Shown piece after piece: positions 30,747-37,957 of a DNA stretch of 49,418 nucleotides (position 1 is the first letter of the stretch; the number at the start of each line of letters is the position of its first letter). The translations under genes were made by a program, and so were the position numbers. The notes under the pieces were generated by a model, which worked only from the letters and a program-made list of their open reading frames with translations, did not search any database and was not told the origin of the DNA. Source of the stretch: DATCVR01 sp036566745 (GTDB lineage Bacteria > Actinomycetota > Actinomycetes > Jiangellales > Jiangellaceae); contig DATCVR010000162.1 of the NCBI GenBank assembly GCA_036566745.1, positions 1 through 49,418 of the forward strand, read 5' to 3'.

Positions 30747-31235
30747 GTGACCACATCCGAGCTGATCGTCCTCGCGCTTATCGCCGCAGTCGCGGCCGCC
30801 TGGCTCGTAGTTCGGCACGGCCGGCGCGTCGATGCCGTCGCCGTCCCCGAGCCCACGGTCGTCACCGCGCCCCCGAAGCCCGCCACCACGTCCGACGCCA
30901 TCGCGACGGTCACCATTCCCTCCCGGCTCGAGCCGCGCCTCCAGAAGCTCATGGCCGAGAAGGGCAAGATCCACGCCATCAAAGAGCTGCGCGACCACAG
31001 CCAGATGAGCCTGCGCGACGCCAAGGAGGCCATCGACCGGCTGGCGCTCGCCCCCTTCAGCCCCGCCTCCACGATGGTGGCCGCGCCCGCGTCGCCGCAC
31101 GATCTCGACGACGACTTCGAGGCACATCTGCGGCAGCTGCTGGCCGACAAGCGCAAGATCTATGCCATCAAGGAGTTGCGCGCCCACACCCAGATGAGCC
31201 TGCGCGACGCCAAGGAACTCCTCGAACGGCTCTGA
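30747..31235 (+). CDS. Membrane-anchored protein with two L7/L12-CTD-like repeats
   Basis: A 162-residue protein with an N-terminal transmembrane helix (about 5-22, ELIVLALIAAVAAAWLVV), a short linker, and two near-identical repeats at 61-99 and 124-162 (GKIHAIKELRDHSQMSLRDA and RKIYAIKELRAHTQMSLRDA, each followed by KE plus a hydrophobic helix). These match the helix-turn-helix of the L7/L12 C-terminal domain, including the I-K-x-x-R residues that in L12 contact translation GTPases; the fold is shared with the ClpS adaptor. The GTG start is 6 bases after TACCCT (30735-30740). It lies 43 bases after its paralogue, and is probably co-expressed or separately promoted. Role unknown: recruitment of translation factors or a protease to the membrane is speculation. 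Confidence 0.75.
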   Translation: MTTSELIVLALIAAVAAAWLVVRHGRRVDAVAVPEPTVVTAPPKPATTSDAIATVTIPSRLEPRLQKLMAEKGKIHAIKELRDHSQMSLRDAKEAIDRLALAPFSPASTMVAAPASPHDLDDDFEAHLRQLLADKRKIYAIKELRAHTQMSLRDAKELLERL

Positions 31236-31263
31236 ACCGGGCCCAGTGCACGCCGGTCACGTA

Positions 31264-31293
31264 CTATCACGATCATCGCTGTGGTGATAGCTT
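31264..31293 (+). promoter_or_regulatory. Operator-promoter of the VapBC-like module
   Basis: CTATCAC (31264-31270) and GTGATAG (31284-31290) are perfect inverted arms 13 bases apart. The right arm overlaps TAGCTT (31288-31293), a -10-like box six bases before the antitoxin ATG. This is the expected layout for autorepression by a ribbon-helix-helix antitoxin. Confidence 0.55.
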
Positions 31294-31299
31294 CTTGCC

Positions 31300-31605
31300 A
31301 TGCGGCAGATGCTGATCCGCGTACCCGACGATCTCCACACTCGGCTGTCGGCGCGCGCCAAGAGCGCTGGCGTGTCGGTGAACGCGCTGGTCAACGAGGT
31401 GCTCGACGCCGCCGTGCCGCACCCGCCGGGTAGCCGCGACGGCGTGATCGCCCGGCGTGACCGGTTGCGCGACAAGGCACGCGATCTCGGCATCCTTGTC
31501 GAGTCCCCGGCCGCGCCGGTGACGTCCGAGCGGTTCAACGCCGCGCTCAAGAGCACCGAGGGCGTCGGGCCGATCATCGACGAGTTGTGGTCCGAAGGCC
31601 GGTGA
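31300..31605 (+). CDS. Ribbon-helix-helix antitoxin (VapB/FitA-like)
   Basis: A 101-residue antitoxin. Residues 1-40 (MLIRVPDDLHTRLSARAKSA, then VSVNALVNEVLDAA) form a typical Arc/MetJ/CopG-type ribbon-helix-helix DNA-binding domain. The C-terminal part (SERFNAALKSTEGVGPIIDE) is the likely toxin-neutralising tail. The stop TGA overlaps the GTG start of the PIN-domain gene, so the pair is translationally coupled with antitoxin first. A palindrome overlapping the -10 box suggests autoregulation. Confidence 0.85.
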   Translation: MRQMLIRVPDDLHTRLSARAKSAGVSVNALVNEVLDAAVPHPPGSRDGVIARRDRLRDKARDLGILVESPAAPVTSERFNAALKSTEGVGPIIDELWSEGR

Positions 31606-32051
31606 CGGCCGTGCTCACCTACGTCGACTCCTCCATCCTCGCCGCGTCCTACCTCGCCGACGAGCCGGGCCACGACCACGCCCGCAGCCTGGTCGAAGGC
31701 GGCGGGCCGTTGGTCACCGGCACCATCACGCTGCTCGAGGTCACCTCGGCCCTCATGCGGGCGCACCGGTCGCGGCGTATCGCCGACCTCGACGTGCTGC
31801 TCGCGAAGCTCTACGAGGAGACGTCCATCGCCGGGCCCGTCACGCTGGTGCGTTCCGACGCCCTCGACGCCGAGAACGCCGCGCGCGCCATCGTGCGGCA
31901 CTTCGCCATCCGGGCCCTCGACGCGCTCCACCTGGCCATCGCCGACCAGGCCGCCCGGCCCCTCGCCGAACCGGGCGAGGACGTCGGGTTCGCCTCACGC
32001 GACGACGGCCAGCGCGCGGCCGCCGCGGCGATGGGCTTCGTCACGGTCTAG
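31602..32051 (+). CDS. PIN-domain toxin ribonuclease (VapC-like)
   Basis: A 149-residue PIN-domain RNase, the toxin of the pair. The acidic active-site residues are visible: Asp in YVDSSILAASYL, Glu in TLLEVTSALMRAH, Asp in RALDALHLAIAD and Asp in FASRDDGQRAAAAAMG. VapC enzymes cleave tRNA or rRNA at defined sites; the target here cannot be told. The start is GTG 31602, overlapping the antitoxin stop (GTGA); an in-frame GTG at 31587 is less likely. Confidence 0.88.
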   Translation: MTAVLTYVDSSILAASYLADEPGHDHARSLVEGGGPLVTGTITLLEVTSALMRAHRSRRIADLDVLLAKLYEETSIAGPVTLVRSDALDAENAARAIVRHFAIRALDALHLAIADQAARPLAEPGEDVGFASRDDGQRAAAAAMGFVTV

Positions 32052-32089
32052 TCCGCTCGGCCATGCGCGGCGCTGCCATACTGCCCGCC

Positions 32090-32671
32090 ATGGTGTGGAC
32101 ACGGTTGCGGTCACTCCTGAAGGTCCCCGACCTCCCCGAGCCGACCCAGGTCACCCTGCCCACCACGCACAGCGCTCACGGCCTGGCGGAGCTCACCACC
32201 CAGTGGCACCCACGGCAGCTCGGGGTGCGGGTCGCGGGCGCTCCCGACCTGGTGATCGCCGACGCCAGCCTCCCCCGCCTGCTGGCGACCGGACTACGGC
32301 CGCCGCGCATCCTGGCCAGCCGGCGCGATGCGGTGACCCTCACCGCCGACGGCACCTCCTGCCCGGTCGATCCCGGCCGGCGGGCCAAACGCCGCAGTAC
32401 CTACGTCGCCACGGCCACCACCGGAGGCCACACCTATCGGCTGCGGCCGATCGCGGCCAGGCGAGCCGAGCTACGTCGCGGCGACGAGGTCGTCGGGCGG
32501 TTCACCAGCGATCGCACCGGACAACCGCCGGCGTCGATGTCGTGGACGTCGGACGCGACGGCCCACGACGTGGCGATCGGAGTGCTGCTCAGCCACGCGC
32601 TCGGGGTGGGCGCCCACGGCGTGGTCCGGGCGATCCTCTCCGATGTCACCGACCTGTTCGTCCCCGGCTAG
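32090..32671 (+). CDS. Hypothetical protein
   Basis: A 193-residue protein I do not recognise. It is basic, with two halves: residues 1-90 (MVWTRLRSLLKVPDLPEP, then a beta-rich stretch) and residues 100-193 with alternating strands (STYVATATTGGHTYRLRPIA, VVGRFTSDRTGQPPA), ending in a hydrophobic helix (AIGVLLSHALGVGAHGVVRA). No signal peptide or clear membrane span is seen. ATG 32090 is supported by CATACT (32077-32082) seven bases upstream, as for a leaderless mRNA; ATG 32063 is the alternative. It is convergent with aroQ and 38 bases downstream of the toxin gene. Confidence 0.6.
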   Translation: MVWTRLRSLLKVPDLPEPTQVTLPTTHSAHGLAELTTQWHPRQLGVRVAGAPDLVIADASLPRLLATGLRPPRILASRRDAVTLTADGTSCPVDPGRRAKRRSTYVATATTGGHTYRLRPIAARRAELRRGDEVVGRFTSDRTGQPPASMSWTSDATAHDVAIGVLLSHALGVGAHGVVRAILSDVTDLFVPG

Positions 32672-32708
32672 CCCGGCCACCAGCGAGGCGCCGAGGCAGA
32701 ACGCGGAG

Positions 32709-33140
32709 TCAGTCCGTCGCTGCGAGCGACGTCAGCGCGAGGTCGTACGAGCGTAGGCCGAAGCCCGCGATGGTGCCGGTGGCCACGCCGGCGATGACAC
32801 TCATGTGCCGGAAGTCCTCGCGCGCGGCCGGGTTGGACATGTGGACCTCGATGAGCGGCGCCTTCAGCTGGGCGCACGCGTCGCGGACCGAGTAGGAGTA
32901 GTGCGTGAAGGCCCCGGCGTTGAGGACCACCGGCACCTGGGCGTCGGCGGCCTCGTGGATCCAGTGGACCAGATCGGTCTCGTCGTCGGTCTGGCGTACC
33001 TCGACGTCGAGCCCGAGCTCGGCACCCAGCGCCTGGCAGTGCTCGACCAGCTCGGCGTGGGTGGTGTGGCCGTAGATGTGTGGCTCGCGCAACCCCAGCC
33101 GGCCGAGGTTCGGCCCGATCAGTACCAGCACCCGCTTCAT
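32709..33140 (-). CDS. aroQ: 3-dehydroquinate dehydratase, type II
   Basis: Third shikimate-pathway step, dehydrating 3-dehydroquinate. It is 143 residues and forms dodecamers in the family. Motifs: LIGPNLGRLGLREPHIYG (catalytic Tyr and Arg loop), LNAGAFTHYSYSVRDA (Asn and His region), EVHMSNPAAREDFRH and ATGTIAGFG. The usual NLNxLG is NLGRLG here. ATG 33140 gives the family start; TAGGGT (33150-33155, minus strand) lies 9 bases upstream, so the transcript may be almost leaderless. An ATG at 33146 is possible. A plus-strand gene separates it from aroB. Confidence 0.94.
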   Translation of the reverse strand: MKRVLVLIGPNLGRLGLREPHIYGHTTHAELVEHCQALGAELGLDVEVRQTDDETDLVHWIHEAADAQVPVVLNAGAFTHYSYSVRDACAQLKAPLIEVHMSNPAAREDFRHMSVIAGVATGTIAGFGLRSYDLALTSLAATD

Positions 33141-33275
33141 GAACATCAGACCCTACGGCGTTCGGCTCGATGCCCGGCGACCGGTGTCACACCACCCATC
33201 CCAGGGCGACCTACGGGATGGTGACAGTGCTACGTCGTGCTCCCGAGCGGGCTTTCGTCCGGGTGGAGAACCGCC

Positions 33276-33968
33276 GTGGGTGAGGCGCGAGTCGACGTCT
33301 ACACGCTCTGTGCGGCCGTCGTCGGAGCATCCGCCAATGTCACCTACGCCAGGCAGGTGCTCGCGAACACCCTCAAGGCGTACCAGGTGTGGGATGCCGA
33401 GAGCCGGTTCAGCGAGGAACGTGTTCCCGCGGACCGCGAGCTGACCGCGCAGTTCACCCGGTCGGGATGGCACCAGACCGCGACCGGTCAGATCGAGGGG
33501 AGCAACCTCGAGGCGTACCGCACCATCGAACCGGAGCTCACCCGCGCGCAGGACATCGTCATCATGATCGAGAAACGTGCCAAGCGGCTCGTCGACGAGA
33601 TGGCGAAACTGCCTTCGTTGCAGACCGTGCCCGACGTCGTGGCCGCGGTCGACGCCGCCGACCTCGATCTCGCCGAGCCCATCAAGCACGCCGATCTCGC
33701 AGCGCAGTACGCCCGGAAGGTGGCGCGGCAGGTGAGCGACGCGTTGCCCGGCCATTGGTCCCAGTTGCCGCATCCGGTCCGCGACATCGTCGGCAAGATG
33801 TTCTCGCCGGAACCCACCGTGTCGACGCGCCTCGCCCCGCACCTGAACACCGGCGTCGCCGACGCGGTCACCGTGGCCGGGAAGAAGCTGACGGCGCTGG
33901 TCGGGACCCTGGAGGCGCTCGCCACGACGGTGAAACAAGCCGGCGAGGACTTCGGCTCGGTCGCCTGA
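33276..33968 (+). CDS. Conserved-looking hypothetical, helical
   Basis: A 230-residue protein of unknown function, predicted mostly alpha-helical with heptad-like stretches (YRTIEPELTRAQDIVIMIEK, KRAKRLVDEMAKL, and a C-terminal TVAGKKLTALVGTLEALATT). It has no signal peptide, membrane span or metal motif and contains a single Cys. GTG 33276 follows GGTGGAG at 33262-33268; an upstream GTG (33237) would add 13 residues. It lies on the plus strand between aroQ and aroB, breaking the aro cluster, and its codon use is slightly less extreme in GC than its neighbours, consistent with insertion. Confidence 0.65.
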   Translation: MGEARVDVYTLCAAVVGASANVTYARQVLANTLKAYQVWDAESRFSEERVPADRELTAQFTRSGWHQTATGQIEGSNLEAYRTIEPELTRAQDIVIMIEKRAKRLVDEMAKLPSLQTVPDVVAAVDAADLDLAEPIKHADLAAQYARKVARQVSDALPGHWSQLPHPVRDIVGKMFSPEPTVSTRLAPHLNTGVADAVTVAGKKLTALVGTLEALATTVKQAGEDFGSVA

Positions 33969-34023
33969 CAGGCGCCGCCGCGCCCCGGCGTGCCCGGGCG
34001 TGCCCCGGCACCACCGCAACGAG

Positions 34024-35106
34024 TTACCGCGACACCTCGGCGTAGGCGGCGACCAGGAGCTGGGGGTCGGGGGCCTCGAGGATGCCCGGCTTCGCCAGCG
34101 CGTCGAGCACGACGAATCGCAGCCGATCGCCACGGCTCTTCTTGTCGATGCGCATGGTCTCCAGCAGCCGCGGCCAGGCGGCGGCGTCGTACGAGGTGGG
34201 CAGTCCCAGCTCTTCGAGCACCGTGCGGTGGCGGTCGGCGGTGGCGTCGTCGAGGCGGCCGGCCACCCGCCCGAGCTCGGCGGCGAACATCATCCCGACC
34301 GACACCGCCGCGCCGTGCCGCCAGCGGTACCGCTCGAGCTTCTCGATGGCGTGACCGAGGGTGTGCCCGTAGTTGAGGATCTCCCGGAGGCCCGCCTCGC
34401 GCAGGTCGGCGCCCACCACGTCGGCCTTGACCTGGATAGCGCGTTCGACCAGCTCACGGACGTGGGGGCCGTCGGGCAGCGCCGCCGCCTTCGGGTCGGA
34501 CTCGATGATGCGCAGGATCTCCGGATCGGCGATGAACCCGGCCTTCACCACCTCGGCCAGCCCGGCGACGTACTCGTGCGGCGGCAGGGTGGCCAGCGTC
34601 GCGAGGTCGCACAGGACGCCGGCCGGCGGGTGGAACGCGCCCACGAGATTCTTGCCCTCGGCGGTGTTGATGCCGGTCTTGCCGCCCACCGCGGCGTCGA
34701 CCATGCCGAGCAGGGTGGTGGGGATCGGCACCCAGCGGACCCCGCGCAGCCAGGCCGCGGCGACGTAACCGGCCAGGTCGGTGGTGGCTCCCCCGCCGAT
34801 GCCGACGACGGCGTCCGAGCGGGTCATGCCGATGCGGCCGAGCACCGACCAGCAGTAGGCCGCGACCTCGATGCCCTTGGCGTCCTCGGCATCAGGGACC
34901 TCGATGGCGTGGGCGTCGTAGCCCTCGGCGCGGAGGTCGTCGCGGACGGCGTCGCCCGTGGTGCGCAGCGCTCCGGGATGGATCACCGCGACGCGGGCGA
35001 CCTCCGGGCCGAGCAGCGCGGGGAGTTCGCCGAGCAGGCCGGAGCCGACGACGACGTCGTACGGCTGCTCGCCACCGACGGGGATACGGGCATGCTCGTC
35101 CGCCAC
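34024..35106 (-). CDS. aroB: 3-dehydroquinate synthase
   Basis: NAD+- and zinc-dependent second step of the shikimate pathway. It is 360 residues. The N-terminus reads RIPVGGEQPYDVVVGSGLL. The NAD loop is AVVGIGGGATTDLAGYVAA, followed by IPTTLLGMVDAAVGGKTGIN with catalytic Lys. Zinc ligands are in the Glu of EVVKAGFIAD, His in LNYGHTLGHAIE and His in RHGAAVSVGMM. GTG 35106 is chosen over the longer reading because it gives the normal length and follows AGGAGGT. It lies downstream of a lipoprotein gene rather than directly after aroK. Confidence 0.95.
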   Translation of the reverse strand: MADEHARIPVGGEQPYDVVVGSGLLGELPALLGPEVARVAVIHPGALRTTGDAVRDDLRAEGYDAHAIEVPDAEDAKGIEVAAYCWSVLGRIGMTRSDAVVGIGGGATTDLAGYVAAAWLRGVRWVPIPTTLLGMVDAAVGGKTGINTAEGKNLVGAFHPPAGVLCDLATLATLPPHEYVAGLAEVVKAGFIADPEILRIIESDPKAAALPDGPHVRELVERAIQVKADVVGADLREAGLREILNYGHTLGHAIEKLERYRWRHGAAVSVGMMFAAELGRVAGRLDDATADRHRTVLEELGLPTSYDAAAWPRLLETMRIDKKSRGDRLRFVVLDALAKPGILEAPDPQLLVAAYAEVSR

Positions 35107-35217
35107 AGCTTCAACGACCTCCTGGACTCGGTCCCGGAATCGTTCCACAGCACCCGCCGGCGGGGCGCAACCGGGGCGCCGCGCCGGCACGGGCTGTCGA
35201 GCCGAAGCCCTCAGCCG

Positions 35218-36042
35218 TCACTCCGGCGCGGTGGGACCTGCCAGAGCCTCGACGTCGCCGGCCTCGGCGACCTCGTCCGGCGACGGCTCGGCGATCTCGA
35301 CCGGCTCGCCCCAGGCCGCGTAGTCGACGGCGGTGGTGGTGACCACGCCGTCGGGCGCCGTCATCTGCGACTCGTACCGGACCGGCAGGCCTGTCTCGTC
35401 GGTCCACATCGTGGAGGAGATGGTGTCCTTGCCGGCCTGGATGCTCATGGCGTACACCGCGGCCTCGGCGGCCTCGGCGTTCTCGGCCAGGCTGATCAGG
35501 TCGACTTCGATGTCGTAGCGCCGGGCCTGGACGCCGTTGATCTCCTCGGTGGCGGTGTTGACGATCTGTGCCGCACTCGCCTGCTCGGCCAGCGCGCTCA
35601 CCGGGTCGGTGGAGTTCACCGACTGGGTGGCCGCGAACGAGATGACCGTGGCGGTCGCGCCCACCTCGGTGCCGGCCTCGGGGTCGACCCGAGCCCAGGG
35701 CTTGCCCGGGGCCGCCTCGGGGCCGAGGTCGACGTACGAGACGCCGCCGAGCCGGATGGTGCCGCGATCCTCGCCGTCCTGCTCCCAGGTCATCGAGAGG
35801 TCGACCTGCTCCTCGCCCACCCTGATCGCACCGGTGCCCACGGGGGCGCCGTCCATGGCGATGGTGAGGGCTGCGCTCTCCTGCGCGAGGCTGGCATCGC
35901 GCATCGCGGTGGCGAGCTCCTCGACGGAGCCGTACTCGCCGCTCTGCGAGTCACCGGACTGGTCCGACTCGTCGGGGCCGCCGCAACCTGCGGTGACTCC
36001 GACCAGCGCGATCGCGCAGAGGGCGACGATCGATCTGGGCAC
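35218..36042 (-). CDS. LppX/LprG-like lipoprotein
   Basis: A 274-residue predicted lipoprotein. The signal peptide SIVALCAIALVGVTAGC ends in a lipobox with Cys at residue 20, followed by an acidic Ser/Asp linker. The mature domain has alternating amphipathic strands (LTIAMDGAPVGTGAIRVG, DLSMTWEQDGEDRGTIRLGG, YDIEVDLISLAE, MWTDETGLPVRYESQM), a pattern like the LolA-fold LppX/LprG lipoproteins that carry lipids in actinobacterial cell envelopes. Family assignment is by pattern only. GTG 36042 follows AAGGAAGAG. It is inserted between aroK and aroB in the same direction. Confidence 0.75.
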   Translation of the reverse strand: MPRSIVALCAIALVGVTAGCGGPDESDQSGDSQSGEYGSVEELATAMRDASLAQESAALTIAMDGAPVGTGAIRVGEEQVDLSMTWEQDGEDRGTIRLGGVSYVDLGPEAAPGKPWARVDPEAGTEVGATATVISFAATQSVNSTDPVSALAEQASAAQIVNTATEEINGVQARRYDIEVDLISLAENAEAAEAAVYAMSIQAGKDTISSTMWTDETGLPVRYESQMTAPDGVVTTTAVDYAAWGEPVEIAEPSPDEVAEAGDVEALAGPTAPE

Positions 36043-36181
36043 AGCTCTTCCTTTCGACGTGTGATGTGGACTGCTCGCCCGGGGTCGACTGCCGACTGAC
36101 AGGCCGCCGCCGCCATTGGCGGCGCGACCGCTCAGGCTCCGAAAGGTCACACTAGCAGTCACAATTTAGCCTGGGAGGGAC

Positions 36182-36682
36182 CTAACGCACCCGATTCATG
36201 ACATCTTCGACGACTTCTTCAACCGAACGGCCCGTGGTATTGACCGTAAAGACAGCTACCTGTTCGTAGAGCGGCCGACGCTCGTCCAGAAGCCGCTTGA
36301 GCTGGGCTCGCGGGCTGTCGAGCAGGAGCGGCCGATCGCGGTTGAGCCCCACGCGGGCGGCGGCGTCGGCCAGGCCGACGTCGAGGAATACGACCTGCTG
36401 CTCCCGCAGGAGTTCGCGGGTGCCTTCGTCCCCCACGGCGCCGCCGCCGAGGGCCAGCACGCCCTCGTGATCGCCCAGGGCCACGGCGACGGCGGTGCGC
36501 TCGAGGTCGCGGAACACCGGCTCGCCGTCGTCGAGGAAGATCTCGCTGATCGACTTGCCGGCCATCCGCTCGATGTCGGCGTCGGTGTCGCGGAACTCCA
36601 CGCCGAGCCCGGCAGCCACCAGGCCGCCCACCGAGGTCTTGCCGGCCCCGGGCGGGCCGATGATCACCAGTCGCGGGCTCAT
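36182..36682 (-). CDS. aroK: Shikimate kinase
   Basis: Phosphorylates shikimate with ATP. It is 166 residues. The P-loop GPPGAGKTS is at residues 9-17, the shikimate-binding Asp is in FRDTDADIERMAG, Arg in FRDLERTAV, the GGGAV motif in VLALGGGAVGDEG, and the lid in LNRDRPLLL. The ATG overlaps the aroC stop by four bases (ATGA at 36679-36682), so the two are coupled. About 140 bases with no gene separate it from the lipoprotein gene downstream. Confidence 0.96.
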   Translation of the reverse strand: MSPRLVIIGPPGAGKTSVGGLVAAGLGVEFRDTDADIERMAGKSISEIFLDDGEPVFRDLERTAVAVALGDHEGVLALGGGAVGDEGTRELLREQQVVFLDVGLADAAARVGLNRDRPLLLDSPRAQLKRLLDERRPLYEQVAVFTVNTTGRSVEEVVEDVMNRVR

Positions 36683-37875
36683 CGCACCGCCAGCACGGCC
36701 GGGATGGCGTCGAGGTAGGCGTGCAGGTTGCGGGAGGTCTCGGCGACGGAGTCGCCACCGAACTTCTCCAGCGCCAGCTCGGCGACGACGAGCGCGACCA
36801 TCGCCTCGGCGACCACACCGGCGGCCGGCACCGCGCAGACGTCCGAGCGCTGGTGGTGGGCGCGAGCCTCCTCGCCGGTGGTGGTGTCGATGGTGCGCAG
36901 GGCCCGCGGAACCGTCGAGATCGGCTTCATCGCGGCGCGGACCCGAAGGACCTCGCCCGTGGACATGCCGCCCTCGATGCCGCCCGAACGCCCGGAGGTG
37001 CGGCGCACTCCCCCGCCCTCGACCGGCTCGATCTCGTCCTGGGCCGCCGAGCCGCGGGTGCGGGCCAGCTCGAACCCGTCGCCCACCTCGACGCCCTTGA
37101 TCGCCTGGATCCCCATGAGGGCGCCGGCGAGCCTGGCGTCGAGCTTGCGGTCGCCGTGGACGTAGCTGCCGATGCCCGGTGGGAGCCCGTAGACGACCAC
37201 CTCGACGACGCCGCCGAGGGTGTCGCCCTCGCGGCGGGCGGCGTCGACCTCGGCCACCATGGCCGCGCTGGTGTCAGCGTCGAAGCAGCGCAGCGGGTCG
37301 GCATCGAGAGCGTCGACGTCGTCGGGGCCGGGCAGCGCGGCACCGGCCGGCGCGGCGACTGTGCCGAGCTCGACCGTGTGGCTGACCAGCCGGACGCCGT
37401 AGGCCTGGTGGAGGAAGGCCGAGGCGACCGAGCCCAGGGCCACCCGCGCCGCGGTCTCGCGCGCACTGGCCCGCTCGAGCACCGGGCGGGCTTCGTCGAA
37501 GGCGTACTTCTGCATGCCCGCGAGGTCGGCGTGGCCGGGCCGCGGACGGGTGAGCGGGGCGTTGCGGGCCAGGCCCTCGAGCACCTCGGGGTCGATCGGG
37601 TCGGCCGACATCACCTGCTGCCACTTGGGCCACTCGGTGTTGCCGACCTGGACGGCGACCGGGCTGCCGATGGTGCGGCCGTGGCGCAGGCCGCCGAGGA
37701 AGGTGACCTCGTCGGCCTCGAACGACATCCGCGCGCCGCGGCCGTAGCCGAGCCGGCGACGGGCCAGCGCGCCCGCCACGTCGGTCGTGGTCACCTCGAC
37801 ACCGGCCGGCAATCCCTCGAGGATCGCGACCAGGGCGGGGCCATGGGATTCCCCCGCCGTCAGCCATCTGAGCAT
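36679..37875 (-). CDS. aroC: Chorismate synthase
   Basis: Last shikimate-pathway step, EPSP to chorismate, requiring reduced FMN. It is 398 residues. Signatures: LRWLTAGESHGPALVAILEG at the start, RPRPGHADLAGMQKY in the middle, and SGRSGGIEGGMSTGEVLRVR with the following AAMKPI. The ATG at 37875 is set by GGAAGG nine bases upstream; ATG 37884 lies on that Shine-Dalgarno sequence. It is the first gene of the aroC-aroK pair. Confidence 0.97.
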   Translation of the reverse strand: MLRWLTAGESHGPALVAILEGLPAGVEVTTTDVAGALARRRLGYGRGARMSFEADEVTFLGGLRHGRTIGSPVAVQVGNTEWPKWQQVMSADPIDPEVLEGLARNAPLTRPRPGHADLAGMQKYAFDEARPVLERASARETAARVALGSVASAFLHQAYGVRLVSHTVELGTVAAPAGAALPGPDDVDALDADPLRCFDADTSAAMVAEVDAARREGDTLGGVVEVVVYGLPPGIGSYVHGDRKLDARLAGALMGIQAIKGVEVGDGFELARTRGSAAQDEIEPVEGGGVRRTSGRSGGIEGGMSTGEVLRVRAAMKPISTVPRALRTIDTTTGEEARAHHQRSDVCAVPAAGVVAEAMVALVVAELALEKFGGDSVAETSRNLHAYLDAIPAVLAVR

Positions 37876-37957
37876 GTACGGCATCCTTCCATGCGCCCGT
37901 GGCGCGGCTTTCGTGCCGTCCGTCCCACGAGACCCCCGGGCCGTGACCGGCAGGTGA

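Noticed and set aside
30077..31156. Long N-terminal extension of pepP to 31156
   Set aside because: It runs antisense through the two L12-like genes and lacks family similarity; the ATG at 30076 has a perfect leaderless promoter.
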